64,000 nt of DNA, taken from positions 186,001 to 250,000 of the forward strand of contig NZ_SBIW01000004.1 in the NCBI RefSeq assembly GCF_004054195.1, in the 5' to 3' direction. Positions 42,030-49,801 of this stretch are shown here, piece by piece (positions within the stretch are counted from its first letter, which is position 1; the number at the start of each line of letters is the position of its first letter). Source of the stretch: Mucilaginibacter gilvus (GTDB lineage: Bacteria > Bacteroidota > Bacteroidia > Sphingobacteriales > Sphingobacteriaceae). Both the position numbers and the translations under genes were made by a program. Under the pieces are notes generated by a model. That model saw nothing but the letters and a program-made list of their open reading frames with translations. It was not told where the DNA came from and ran no database searches.

Positions 42030-44162
42030 ATGTTAAAGAAATTTTATTTAATGCTGGTTTTGGCCGCTGCGCTTGCCTGCAACGCTTCGCCATCAAAACC
42101 TGTTATGAAAAAGACGGGCCCCAATGACCTGCAACCCGATGAGCAACAGAGCGTAGTAATGAAAACAGTGGCTGGCATGGTTAGCAATTACAACTATAAA
42201 AAAGTACCGCTTAACGATTCGATATCAGCCATTATTTATACCGAATACCTGAAGAAGATAGACGAGAACCATAACTATTTTACCGCGGGCGATGTAAAGG
42301 AATTTGAGCAGTATAAAACTGTTTTGGATGATGATATTAAAATTGGCGACCTGAGCCACGTGTTTTACATCTTCAACGTGTTTCAAAAAAGGTATACCGA
42401 ATATGTGAACTTTTCTATCGCGCAGCTAAGCAAACCGATGGATTTCACCAAGAATGAAACCTTTACTTACGACCGGGAAAACCTGCCTTATGCTGCATCT
42501 GAAAACCAGTTGCACGAGCTTTGGGCACAACGTGTAAAATACGATCTGCTAAACCTTAAGCTTGCCGGTAAAGAGCTGGAGGCCAATAAAGAAACATTAA
42601 AGAAGCGCTACAGTAATATCCTGTCGCAATCTAATAAATTAAACAATCAGGATGTTTTCCAGGTGTTTATGGATGCCTTCACCGGCGCTATTGATCCGCA
42701 CACCAATTATTTTATCCCATCGGCTGCTGCCGCGTTTAATATTGATATCTCCCGCTCATTGGAAGGTATTGGCGCTACCCTGCAGTCGCAAAACGAATAT
42801 GTTACCGTAACCTCTATAGTTCCCGGCGGCCCTGCTGATAAGAGCAAGCAATTGGCTGTTGATGAACGTATAGTGGGTGTTGCACAAGGCAAAAACGGCG
42901 AGTTTCAGGATATTGTAGGCTGGAGGATAGAGAACGCTATAGCGTTGATCCGTGGTACAAAAGGCACTACGGTTAGGTTGCAGTTATTGCCTAAAGGTAC
43001 CGGCGCTACCGTAAAACCACGGGTATTGGAGCTGGTGCGCGAAAAAATTATCCTGAAAGATATCTCGGCTAAAAAGGAGATCCGCACTTATAGCAGCAAT
43101 GGTAAAACCATCAAAATAGGTATCATCAATGTACCGGCCTTTTACCTCGATTTTAACGATTACAAATCGGGCAACCCTAATTACAAAAGCACCACCCGCG
43201 ATGTGAGGCTGATACTGGATACCCTGAAACGCGAAGGCGTTGATGGTGTGGTATTAGATCTTCGCCAAAATGGCGGAGGCTCGCTTATGGAAGCTACCGA
43301 GCTTACCGGCTTATTCATCAAAACTGGTGCGGTTGTGCAGGTACGCGATCCACGCGATCAGGTTGAAGTTGAAAAAGACGATAACCCGGCAGTTGCTTAT
43401 GGTGGTCCGCTGGCTGTATTGGTAGACAGGTTTAGCGCATCGGCATCAGAGATCTTCTCGGGCGCTATACAAGATTATGGCCGTGGCCTGATCATCGGTA
43501 CTCAAACTTACGGTAAAGGTTCTGTACAACGTATTATCGATCTTGATGAAGTGATCAGCCCTTCTATCAAAGAAAGATTGGCTAAACTGGTTGGTAAATC
43601 AACCTCGGTAGCAACCGGAAGTCAGAATAAATTTGGCCAGTTAAACTTAACCATTGGTAAGTTCTATCGCGTTAGCGGCGGCTCAACGCAGCATAAAGGC
43701 GTGTTGCCAGATGTTGAGTTCCCGTCGGTTATTCCAATGGATAAATACGGTGAGGATACCGAGCCATCTGCCATGCCTTATGATGTTATACCTAAAACGG
43801 ATTTTACCAAATACGGCGACTTTACCTCGGTATTGCCACAGCTTAAAAAATTGCACGAGCAGCGTATGAGCGGCAGCGACAGTTTTAAATACCTGATGGA
43901 AGACATTGCTGAAATTAAAAAACGCGATGCCGAAAAAAGCGTGACCTTGAATGAGGCCCAGCTTAAACAACAGCGCGATACCGACGAAAAGAAAGCGTTT
44001 GAGCAAAATAACCTTCGCCGTGTAGCATTGGGTTTACCAGCCTTAACCAAAGGCCAGGCCAAACCAAAGAACGAAGACCTAGACTTTTTGAAACGTGAAG
44101 CAGGCCAGGTATTAACCGACTATATTACCCTAGATAACAAGGTGTCTACTATTATTAAATAA
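42030..44162 (+). CDS. tail-specific (carboxy-terminal processing) protease, S41 family lipoprotein
   Basis: The ATG at 42030 gives a lipoprotein signal (MLKKFYLMLVLAAALAC, lipidated Cys17); the upstream ATG at 41988 would bury it. The 710-residue protein has a helical N-terminal domain, a PDZ domain near 225-320 (GIGATLQSQNEYVTVTSIVPGG) and the S41 protease core with the catalytic serine in RFSASASEIFSGAIQDYGRG and the lysine in TYGKGSVQRI, as in Prc/Tsp. The C-terminal helices follow the Prc pattern. It trims or degrades periplasmic proteins with exposed C termini. A strong terminator follows. Confidence 0.94.
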   Translation: MLKKFYLMLVLAAALACNASPSKPVMKKTGPNDLQPDEQQSVVMKTVAGMVSNYNYKKVPLNDSISAIIYTEYLKKIDENHNYFTAGDVKEFEQYKTVLDDDIKIGDLSHVFYIFNVFQKRYTEYVNFSIAQLSKPMDFTKNETFTYDRENLPYAASENQLHELWAQRVKYDLLNLKLAGKELEANKETLKKRYSNILSQSNKLNNQDVFQVFMDAFTGAIDPHTNYFIPSAAAAFNIDISRSLEGIGATLQSQNEYVTVTSIVPGGPADKSKQLAVDERIVGVAQGKNGEFQDIVGWRIENAIALIRGTKGTTVRLQLLPKGTGATVKPRVLELVREKIILKDISAKKEIRTYSSNGKTIKIGIINVPAFYLDFNDYKSGNPNYKSTTRDVRLILDTLKREGVDGVVLDLRQNGGGSLMEATELTGLFIKTGAVVQVRDPRDQVEVEKDDNPAVAYGGPLAVLVDRFSASASEIFSGAIQDYGRGLIIGTQTYGKGSVQRIIDLDEVISPSIKERLAKLVGKSTSVATGSQNKFGQLNLTIGKFYRVSGGSTQHKGVLPDVEFPSVIPMDKYGEDTEPSAMPYDVIPKTDFTKYGDFTSVLPQLKKLHEQRMSGSDSFKYLMEDIAEIKKRDAEKSVTLNEAQLKQQRDTDEKKAFEQNNLRRVALGLPALTKGQAKPKNEDLDFLKREAGQVLTDYITLDNKVSTIIK

Positions 44163-44181
44163 GATACAAACTTATATGGTA

Positions 44182-44214
44182 AGCCCCGGTCGATTATTTC
44201 GACCGGGGCTTTTT
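44182..44214 (+). terminator. intrinsic terminator after the S41 protease
   Basis: The 12-bp stem AGCCCCGGTCGA (44182-44193) pairs with 44199-44210 around a 5-base loop and is followed by TTTT. Confidence 0.93.
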
Positions 44215-44217
44215 GTT

Positions 44218-44345
44218 TAGCCGTTGGCGCGCGTAACAAAGAAGACGGAATCAACCTCTTCACCCTCTTTGCGAACAGAAAGGGTCGACGCACGGAGTGC
44301 CGTCGGGGTGAGTCCATTCGCGCGCGGTTACCAACGGCTTGCCAT
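44218..44345. repeat. palindromic repeat element before the MarR gene
   Basis: GCCGTTGG near 44220 and CCAACGGC near 44331 form outer inverted ends with GCGCGC next to each. Inside, GGGGTGAGTCCATTCGC at 44311-44327 is shared with 23645-23661. No gene is supported. Confidence 0.55.
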
Positions 44346-44383
44346 AGGGCAATTTCTTCCGACTCTAAAAAAAATCCCGCTCT

Positions 44384-44432
44384 ATATTAGCATTGTACAA
44401 TTATTTTAACCCTATATTTGTTGTGCTAATAT
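44384..44432 (+). promoter_or_regulatory. marR promoter between dyad half-sites
   Basis: ATATTAGCA at 44384-44392 has its perfect complement TGCTAATAT at 44424-44432. Between lie a self-complementary ATTGTACAAT (44392-44401) covering the -33 TTG (44393-44395) and the -7 box TATATTTG (44413-44420), 17 bases apart. Transcription would start near 44427. The layout suggests that the MarR product binds these sites and represses its own operon. Confidence 0.6.
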
Positions 44433-44437
44433 TTAGT

Positions 44438-44872
44438 ATGACAAATATAAAATTTGATAGTTATTCTTACCTGCTCGACCGCACCGCGCGCCGGGTAAAA
44501 GGATACGCGCAGCAAAAATTCGCATCGGGAGATTTCGATGTAACGGTTGACCAATGGCTGATATTGAAAAGCCTGGATAATGATAAATACCTGAAGCAAA
44601 AGGAACTCGCCGAGATAACCGGAAAAGACAACCCAACGCTTACCCGCATTGTAGATCTGCTTTGCAAAAAGGGGCTAACGGAACGCATTACCCATAAAGA
44701 TGACCGCCGGAGCTTTACCGTACACTTAACAGCGGCTGGTACCGCTAAGCTGGAAGAGTTATCTCCACGGGTGAACGAGGTCCGGATGAAGGCCTGGGAG
44801 AATCTAACCGAGGAGGATTACGAGCAGCTAAAAACCATACTGAACAAGATTTATCAAAACTTAGAATCTTAA
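44438..44872 (+). CDS. MarR family transcriptional regulator
   Basis: The ATG at 44438 is chosen because earlier in-frame starts fall inside the promoter. The 144-residue protein has the MarR winged helix: VDQWLILKSL, KQKELAEITGKDNPTLTRIVDLLCKKGLTER as recognition helix region, and wing THKDDRRSFTVHLT. No cysteine pair in the sensing position is evident, apart from one near LCKKG. The reductase gene begins 12 bases after its stop, so it probably controls the electron-transfer operon. Confidence 0.93.
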   Translation: MTNIKFDSYSYLLDRTARRVKGYAQQKFASGDFDVTVDQWLILKSLDNDKYLKQKELAEITGKDNPTLTRIVDLLCKKGLTERITHKDDRRSFTVHLTAAGTAKLEELSPRVNEVRMKAWENLTEEDYEQLKTILNKIYQNLES

Positions 44873-44883
44873 TAATTACCGTT

Positions 44884-45891
44884 ATGATCACTACAGATAT
44901 AGGCATTATCGGGGCAGGGCCAACCGGTATGTTTGCCGTTTTTGAAGCTGGCCTGTTAAAGATGCATTGCCATTTGATTGATTCCTTACCGCAAGCTGGC
45001 GGTCAGTTATCAGAAATATACCCGCAAAAGCCTATTTACGATATCCCTGGCTACCCAACCGTAAATGCACAGGAGTTGGTTGATAAATTATCGGAACAAA
45101 TAGCACCTTTTCATCCTACCTACTCACTTGGTGAGCGGGTAGAGACACTCGAAAAGCTGGACGATGGTACTTGGCTCATCGGCACGAATGAAGGCACGGT
45201 GATCAATTGCAAGGTGGTAGTAATAGCCGGCGGCTTGGGTTGCTTTGAACCGCGCAAGCCAGAGGTTGACCGTTTAGCCGAATTTGAAGGCAAGGGTGTG
45301 ATGTATGCCGTACGCAATCCCGAAGCATTCAGGGGGAGGAATATTGTGATAGCAGGCGGCGGCGATTCCGCGTTGGATTGGACCATTTTCCTGGCCAACA
45401 TTGCCAATAAAGTAACCCTCGTGCATCGCGGCGATACTTTCAGAGGCGTACCTGATGCTGCCGAAAAAGTGGCCGAACTGGCTAAAACAGGCGCAATTGA
45501 CCTGATGCTGAAATCAAGAGTGGTGGCATTAGACGGCACCGGGCATTTGGAAACGGTAACACTGGTGGGGCACGATGGTAAGGAACAACAATTACAGGCT
45601 GATAGTTTTATCCCGCTGTTTGGCTTGAGTCCGAAACTGGGGCCGATAGCAGATTGGGGCCTGGATATAGAAATGAGCGCAATTACAGTAAATACCCGCG
45701 ATTACAGTACCAATGTAGAGGGCATTTATGCCATCGGCGATATTAACACCTATCCCGGTAAGCTGAAGCTGATCCTATGCGGTTTCCACGAAGCAGCGCT
45801 GATGGCGCAGAGCGCGTTTAAGCATGTATATCCCGATCAGCGTTTAACCTTTAAATATACCACCGTTTACGGCATAACCGAATTGGCATGA
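44884..45891 (+). CDS. ferredoxin-NADP reductase, thioredoxin-reductase-like
   Basis: The 335-residue flavoprotein has an FAD motif IGIIGAGPTGMFAVFEAGLL, the typical PQAGGQLSEIYPQKPIYDIPGYP, and an NAD(P) motif IAGGGDSALDWTIFLA. The redox CxxC of thioredoxin reductases is absent, which fits the TrxR-like ferredoxin-NADP reductases. It moves electrons between NADPH and the ferredoxin encoded next with a 4-base overlap (ATGA). Confidence 0.93.
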   Translation: MITTDIGIIGAGPTGMFAVFEAGLLKMHCHLIDSLPQAGGQLSEIYPQKPIYDIPGYPTVNAQELVDKLSEQIAPFHPTYSLGERVETLEKLDDGTWLIGTNEGTVINCKVVVIAGGLGCFEPRKPEVDRLAEFEGKGVMYAVRNPEAFRGRNIVIAGGGDSALDWTIFLANIANKVTLVHRGDTFRGVPDAAEKVAELAKTGAIDLMLKSRVVALDGTGHLETVTLVGHDGKEQQLQADSFIPLFGLSPKLGPIADWGLDIEMSAITVNTRDYSTNVEGIYAIGDINTYPGKLKLILCGFHEAALMAQSAFKHVYPDQRLTFKYTTVYGITELA

Positions 45892-46205
45892 TAACCTTTA
45901 CCGTAGAAGACAGAGATGGCACCACCGCGTCCATAGAAGTGCCCGAAGGCATCAGCCTCAGCCTGATGGAGGTATTGAAGGGAAGCGACTATAACATTAT
46001 GGCCACCTGTGGGGGCATGGCGCTTTGCGCAACCTGCCCGGTACAGGTACTAAAAGGTGTGGAGCAACTCCCACCCATCAGCGATGCGGAATTGGATATT
46101 TTAGATACCTTGCCTATTGTAGATGACACCCTGCGCCTCTCCTGCCAGTTGCGAATAGACGAACGGTTGGAAGGGTGTTACTTTAAGATCCCCGCGGAAG
46201 ATTAA
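45888..46205 (+). CDS. 2Fe-2S ferredoxin, adrenodoxin type
   Basis: The 105-residue protein binds a [2Fe-2S] cluster with C-x5-C-x2-C (ATCGGMALCATCPV) and a fourth cysteine 35 residues later (LSCQL). Start overlaps the reductase stop by ATGA. It is the likely electron acceptor or donor of the reductase; the end user (oxygenase or other) is not in this window. Confidence 0.93.
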   Translation: MITFTVEDRDGTTASIEVPEGISLSLMEVLKGSDYNIMATCGGMALCATCPVQVLKGVEQLPPISDAELDILDTLPIVDDTLRLSCQLRIDERLEGCYFKIPAED

Positions 46206-46213
46206 AAGATTTG

Positions 46214-46297
46214 TTGTAGAGACGCGATACTTCGCGTCTCCCTCAGGACTGCCGCAGTGGAATATTTATTAAGACGCGAAGTATCGCGTCTCTACAA
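46214..46297. repeat. perfect 26-bp GAGACGC palindrome between operons
   Basis: The 26-base arm at 46214-46239 is the exact complement of 46272-46297, 32 bases apart; each arm also contains a shorter near-palindrome around CGCGATACTTCGCG. It lies just after the ferredoxin gene and could end its transcript, but T-runs are lacking. Relatives: 18617-18650 and 25311-25341. Confidence 0.8.
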
Positions 46298-46333
46298 TGA
46301 AAACCAATTACCCTCTCAGCGGTTATTCTCTAC

Positions 46334-47401
46334 ATGGCCAAACCACTGCTGGAGTTTACAGATCGCGGCATCTACTGCGCACAGGGGAAGTTTTACATCG
46401 ACCCATGGAAGCCCGTGACCGATGCCGTAATTACCCACGCCCATGCCGACCATGCCTACTTTGGGCATAAGAATTATTTGGCGCACCGCCTCTCCCGCGA
46501 AGTGATGCTTTATCGCTTGGGCGAGATCAACCTCCGCACTATTGAATACGGCGAAACAGTGATCAAGCACGGTGTGCAGATCTCTATGTACCCTGCCGGG
46601 CATGTAATAGGTTCGGCGCAGATAAGGGTAGAATATAAAGGCGAGGTTTGGGTGGTAAGCGGTGATTATAAAACGGAAGACGATGGCATCTCCACACCTT
46701 TCGAGCCGGTAAAATGCCATCACTTTATTTCGGAATGTACCTTTGGAATGCCGGTTTATACCTGGAAGCCACAAGCGCAGATTTTTGCCGGTGTGAACGA
46801 TTGGTGGCGAACAAACCTCCAAAACGGTATAGCCACCGTTGTGGTAGGATATTCCCTGGGTAAAGCGCAGCGCATCCTCCAAAACCTCGACTTGAACAAC
46901 GGCAAGGTTTACACCCATGGCGTTATCGAAAATACAAACGAAGCCCTCCGCCGAAACGGTGTTATATTAAACCCTACGGAACGGATAACCTTCGATTCCT
47001 CTAAAGAAGAGGTTCGCAAAGGCATCATCCTTGCGCCGCCATCATCGGTAGGTACGCCATGGATGCGGAAGTTCGCGCCATATAGTTTCGGCTACTGCAG
47101 CGGCTGGATGGCCATCAGGGGAGCCAAGCGCCGCAGGGCGGCCGACAGAGGCATCGTATTATCAGACCATGCCGACTGGAACGGGCTGGTGAGCGCGATA
47201 GACGCCACCGGTTGCGAAAGTGTTTACCTTACGCATGGCTATACCGCGTCTTTCAGCAGGTATTTAAGCGAAATTGGCTTTGATGCCCACGAGGTACATA
47301 CGCTTTACGGCGGCGAAGAAGAAGATGCGGCCGTTACCGAAGGAGAAGAGAAAAAGGAAACCACCCCTTCGGGCGATGTGGAACAGGAGGAGGTATCATG
47401 A
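46334..47401 (+). CDS. ligase-associated DNA damage response exonuclease (MBL fold)
   Basis: The 355-residue protein has the metallo-beta-lactamase motif THAHADHAYFG (HxHxDH) and beta-CASP-like features such as YSLGKAQRIL and VLSDHADW, matching the exonuclease paired with Lhr-like helicase and ATP-dependent ligase. It would process DNA ends using two metal ions. Its stop overlaps the ligase start (ATGA at 47398-47401). The C-terminal 30 residues are acidic and Glu-rich. Confidence 0.93.
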   Translation: MAKPLLEFTDRGIYCAQGKFYIDPWKPVTDAVITHAHADHAYFGHKNYLAHRLSREVMLYRLGEINLRTIEYGETVIKHGVQISMYPAGHVIGSAQIRVEYKGEVWVVSGDYKTEDDGISTPFEPVKCHHFISECTFGMPVYTWKPQAQIFAGVNDWWRTNLQNGIATVVVGYSLGKAQRILQNLDLNNGKVYTHGVIENTNEALRRNGVILNPTERITFDSSKEEVRKGIILAPPSSVGTPWMRKFAPYSFGYCSGWMAIRGAKRRRAADRGIVLSDHADWNGLVSAIDATGCESVYLTHGYTASFSRYLSEIGFDAHEVHTLYGGEEEDAAVTEGEEKKETTPSGDVEQEEVS

Positions 47402-49014
47402 AAGCCTTCGCGCAACTGTTTCTCTCTTTAGACGAGACCAATAAAACCAACGAGAAGGTTAAGGTATTGAAGGATTATTTTACCAACGTACCCGATACCG
47501 ATAAAATGCATATGCTGGCCTTATTCACCGGCAGGCGGCCCAAACGGCAGATCAATTCCACACTGATCCGCACCTGGGCAATGGAAGCATCTAATATCCC
47601 TGCATGGCTTTTTGAGGAAAGCTATCACGTAGTAGGCGACCTGGCCGAAACCATGAGTTTATTGATGCCCGAAAGCCAGAAGAGCAGCAGTAAAACCCTC
47701 ACCGAATGGATAGGCGAGATAAACGCGCTCGCAACCAAAACCGAAGAAGAAAAAAAACTTTGGCTCATGGCGTCATGGGCGATGCTGGATAGCCAGGAGC
47801 GCTTTGTATTTAACAAACTGCTTACCGGCAGTTTCCGGGTAGGGGTTTCGCAAAGTTTGGTGATCAAAGCTTTAGCCGATATTACCGGGATTGAGGCGCC
47901 GGCACTCACCCATCGTATTATGGGCAGCTGGATGCCGGAGAATTATACCTACGACCAGCTCATCTGTGAGCAAACCGCATCTGATGATATCTCGCGGCCA
48001 TACCCATTCTTTTTGGCTTACCCCATACAGGAAACATCCGAGAAGCGGAAGTCTGCAGAAGAAGTTGGAGCAGCCCTCGGCGCGGCCGAAGACTGGCAGG
48101 CAGAATGGAAATGGGACGGAATCCGCGCGCAAATGATCAAGCGCGATGGGCAGATCTTCATCTGGAGCCGCGGTGAGGACCTGGCTACCGAAAAATTCCC
48201 GGAATTGCACCCCTTTTTAAACGCCCTGCCTGATGGGACGGTATTGGATGGGGAGATCTTGAGCTTTCAGAATGGCTTGCCCATGTCGTTTAGTGTGCTG
48301 CAAACCCGTATCGGGCGAAAGAACCTGAGTAAAAAGATCTTGACGGATAGCCCGGTAGCAGTAATCGCATACGATTGCCTGGAGTATCAAGGCGAGGATA
48401 TCCGTACAAAAACGCAAGCGGAACGGCGTGTCATTTTGGAAGAATTGCAAAGCCAAACAGAGTTCCCCGAGGTGTTTAATATTTCGAGACTGATCAACTT
48501 CAATAGCTGGGAAGAATTGGAAACCACCCGCGAACAATCCCGGGCCATGATAGCAGAAGGGATTATGCTGAAACGCAAAAGCGCCGCCTACCAGGTTGGC
48601 CGCAAACGCGGCGATTGGTGGAAGTGGAAGATAGACCCGCTTTCGGTTGATGCGGTGATGATCTACGCCCAAAAAGGCCACGGCCGCCGCGCCGATCTGT
48701 ACACCGATTATACCTTCGCCGTTTGGGATGGCGATAAGCTGGTCCCATTCGCCAAAGCATACAGCGGCCTTACCGATGCCGAGATAAATAAGGTAGATTA
48801 TTTTGTAAAGCGCAACACTTTAGAAAAGTTCGGCCCGGTGCGTACCGTAAAACCCGAATTGGTATTTGAGATAGGGTTTGAAGGAATAAACAGATCCACC
48901 CGCCATAAATCGGGCATAGCCTTACGTTTTCCGCGTATATTGCGCTGGCGACATGATAAACCCAAAGAAGAAGCCGATACCTTAGAAAGCTTAAAAGCCT
49001 TGTTAAATGAATAA
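47398..49014 (+). CDS. ATP-dependent DNA ligase
   Basis: The 538-residue enzyme has an N-terminal helical DNA-binding domain (to about 200), and the nucleotidyl-lysine motif EWKWDGIR with the reactive lysine near 236. Later motifs are LDGEILSFQ and EGIMLKRKSA, with GDWWKWKID as motif V. The C-terminal OB domain includes the final motif GIALRFPRILRWRHDKP. It seals nicks in the repair path with the exonuclease. Its 3' end overlaps the DUF1835 gene by 8 bases. Confidence 0.95.
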   Translation: MKAFAQLFLSLDETNKTNEKVKVLKDYFTNVPDTDKMHMLALFTGRRPKRQINSTLIRTWAMEASNIPAWLFEESYHVVGDLAETMSLLMPESQKSSSKTLTEWIGEINALATKTEEEKKLWLMASWAMLDSQERFVFNKLLTGSFRVGVSQSLVIKALADITGIEAPALTHRIMGSWMPENYTYDQLICEQTASDDISRPYPFFLAYPIQETSEKRKSAEEVGAALGAAEDWQAEWKWDGIRAQMIKRDGQIFIWSRGEDLATEKFPELHPFLNALPDGTVLDGEILSFQNGLPMSFSVLQTRIGRKNLSKKILTDSPVAVIAYDCLEYQGEDIRTKTQAERRVILEELQSQTEFPEVFNISRLINFNSWEELETTREQSRAMIAEGIMLKRKSAAYQVGRKRGDWWKWKIDPLSVDAVMIYAQKGHGRRADLYTDYTFAVWDGDKLVPFAKAYSGLTDAEINKVDYFVKRNTLEKFGPVRTVKPELVFEIGFEGINRSTRHKSGIALRFPRILRWRHDKPKEEADTLESLKALLNE

Positions 49015-49798
49015 CACCCTCCACATCCTCAACGGCGATGCCACCCTGCCCGGTTTTACAGAAGCTGAAATTCCCGGCGATACCATGATCTGGCGCGAAA
49101 TTTTGTCGGAAGGGCCTGTTATCAAAAATGTGGCTTCGGCTGCGTTTTGGCAGTTGCGCTCGGATTGGATCTGCCAGGCTTTTGGCGAAACGGCTGAAGT
49201 TTACAACGATGGCATGATCGTGCCATTAGAAAAAATGAGCGCGCCTTACGAGGAAATTAACTTGTGGTTTGAGTTCGATCTGCATTGCCAGATAAACCTG
49301 TTGGGGGCTTTGGTGATGCTGAACCAGCAAACCAATCTATCGGCACCAGAAGTTTATCTGATCAGTCCCTCGGAATTTCCCGGCTTGGAAAACTTTAGCG
49401 GAATGGGCGAATTGAACGGCGAACAATTGGATTACCTGTATGATAACATCCGCGTACAATTAACCGAATACGATTTTAACCTGGCAGCCGAAGCATGGCA
49501 ACTTTATGTAGAAAGCGATGCCGGTAAACTAAAAACCTGGCTTGCCGATACACCATTTTGGGGCAACATGCCTAATTTAAAATCAGCCATGGAAGCGCAT
49601 TTAAAACGGCTGGAGTTTAACACCGACGGTTTAAATTACATCCACCAACAACTGCTGGCAATTTACCAAAGCGGCGTGCACACAAAAGCAGGAATCTACC
49701 AGTCTTTCTGGCAAACCGAAAAGATCTACGGCATGGGCGACAGCCAGCTGGATATGTACCTGCAGTTGTTAACCGATAAAAAACTGATTGAGCTTTAA
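49007..49798 (+). CDS. DUF1835 domain protein
   Basis: The 263-residue protein begins with LHILNGDATLPGFTEAEIPGDTMIWREILSEGPV, the DUF1835 signature, and has a helical C-terminal part. The function is unknown. It overlaps the ligase by 8 bases, so it is the third gene of the exonuclease-ligase operon, where it may have a repair role. It ends 3 bases before the convergent glycoside hydrolase. Confidence 0.87.
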   Translation: MNNTLHILNGDATLPGFTEAEIPGDTMIWREILSEGPVIKNVASAAFWQLRSDWICQAFGETAEVYNDGMIVPLEKMSAPYEEINLWFEFDLHCQINLLGALVMLNQQTNLSAPEVYLISPSEFPGLENFSGMGELNGEQLDYLYDNIRVQLTEYDFNLAAEAWQLYVESDAGKLKTWLADTPFWGNMPNLKSAMEAHLKRLEFNTDGLNYIHQQLLAIYQSGVHTKAGIYQSFWQTEKIYGMGDSQLDMYLQLLTDKKLIEL

Positions 49799-49801
49799 GC
49801 T

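Noticed and set aside
42030..44162. S41 protease start at 41988
   Set aside because: The ATG at 42030 starts a clear lipoprotein signal; the longer form would place 14 charged residues in front of it.
46316..46918. 200-codon minus-strand frame opposite the exonuclease
   Set aside because: It overlaps the HxHxDH-encoding region of the MBL exonuclease and shows no family features.
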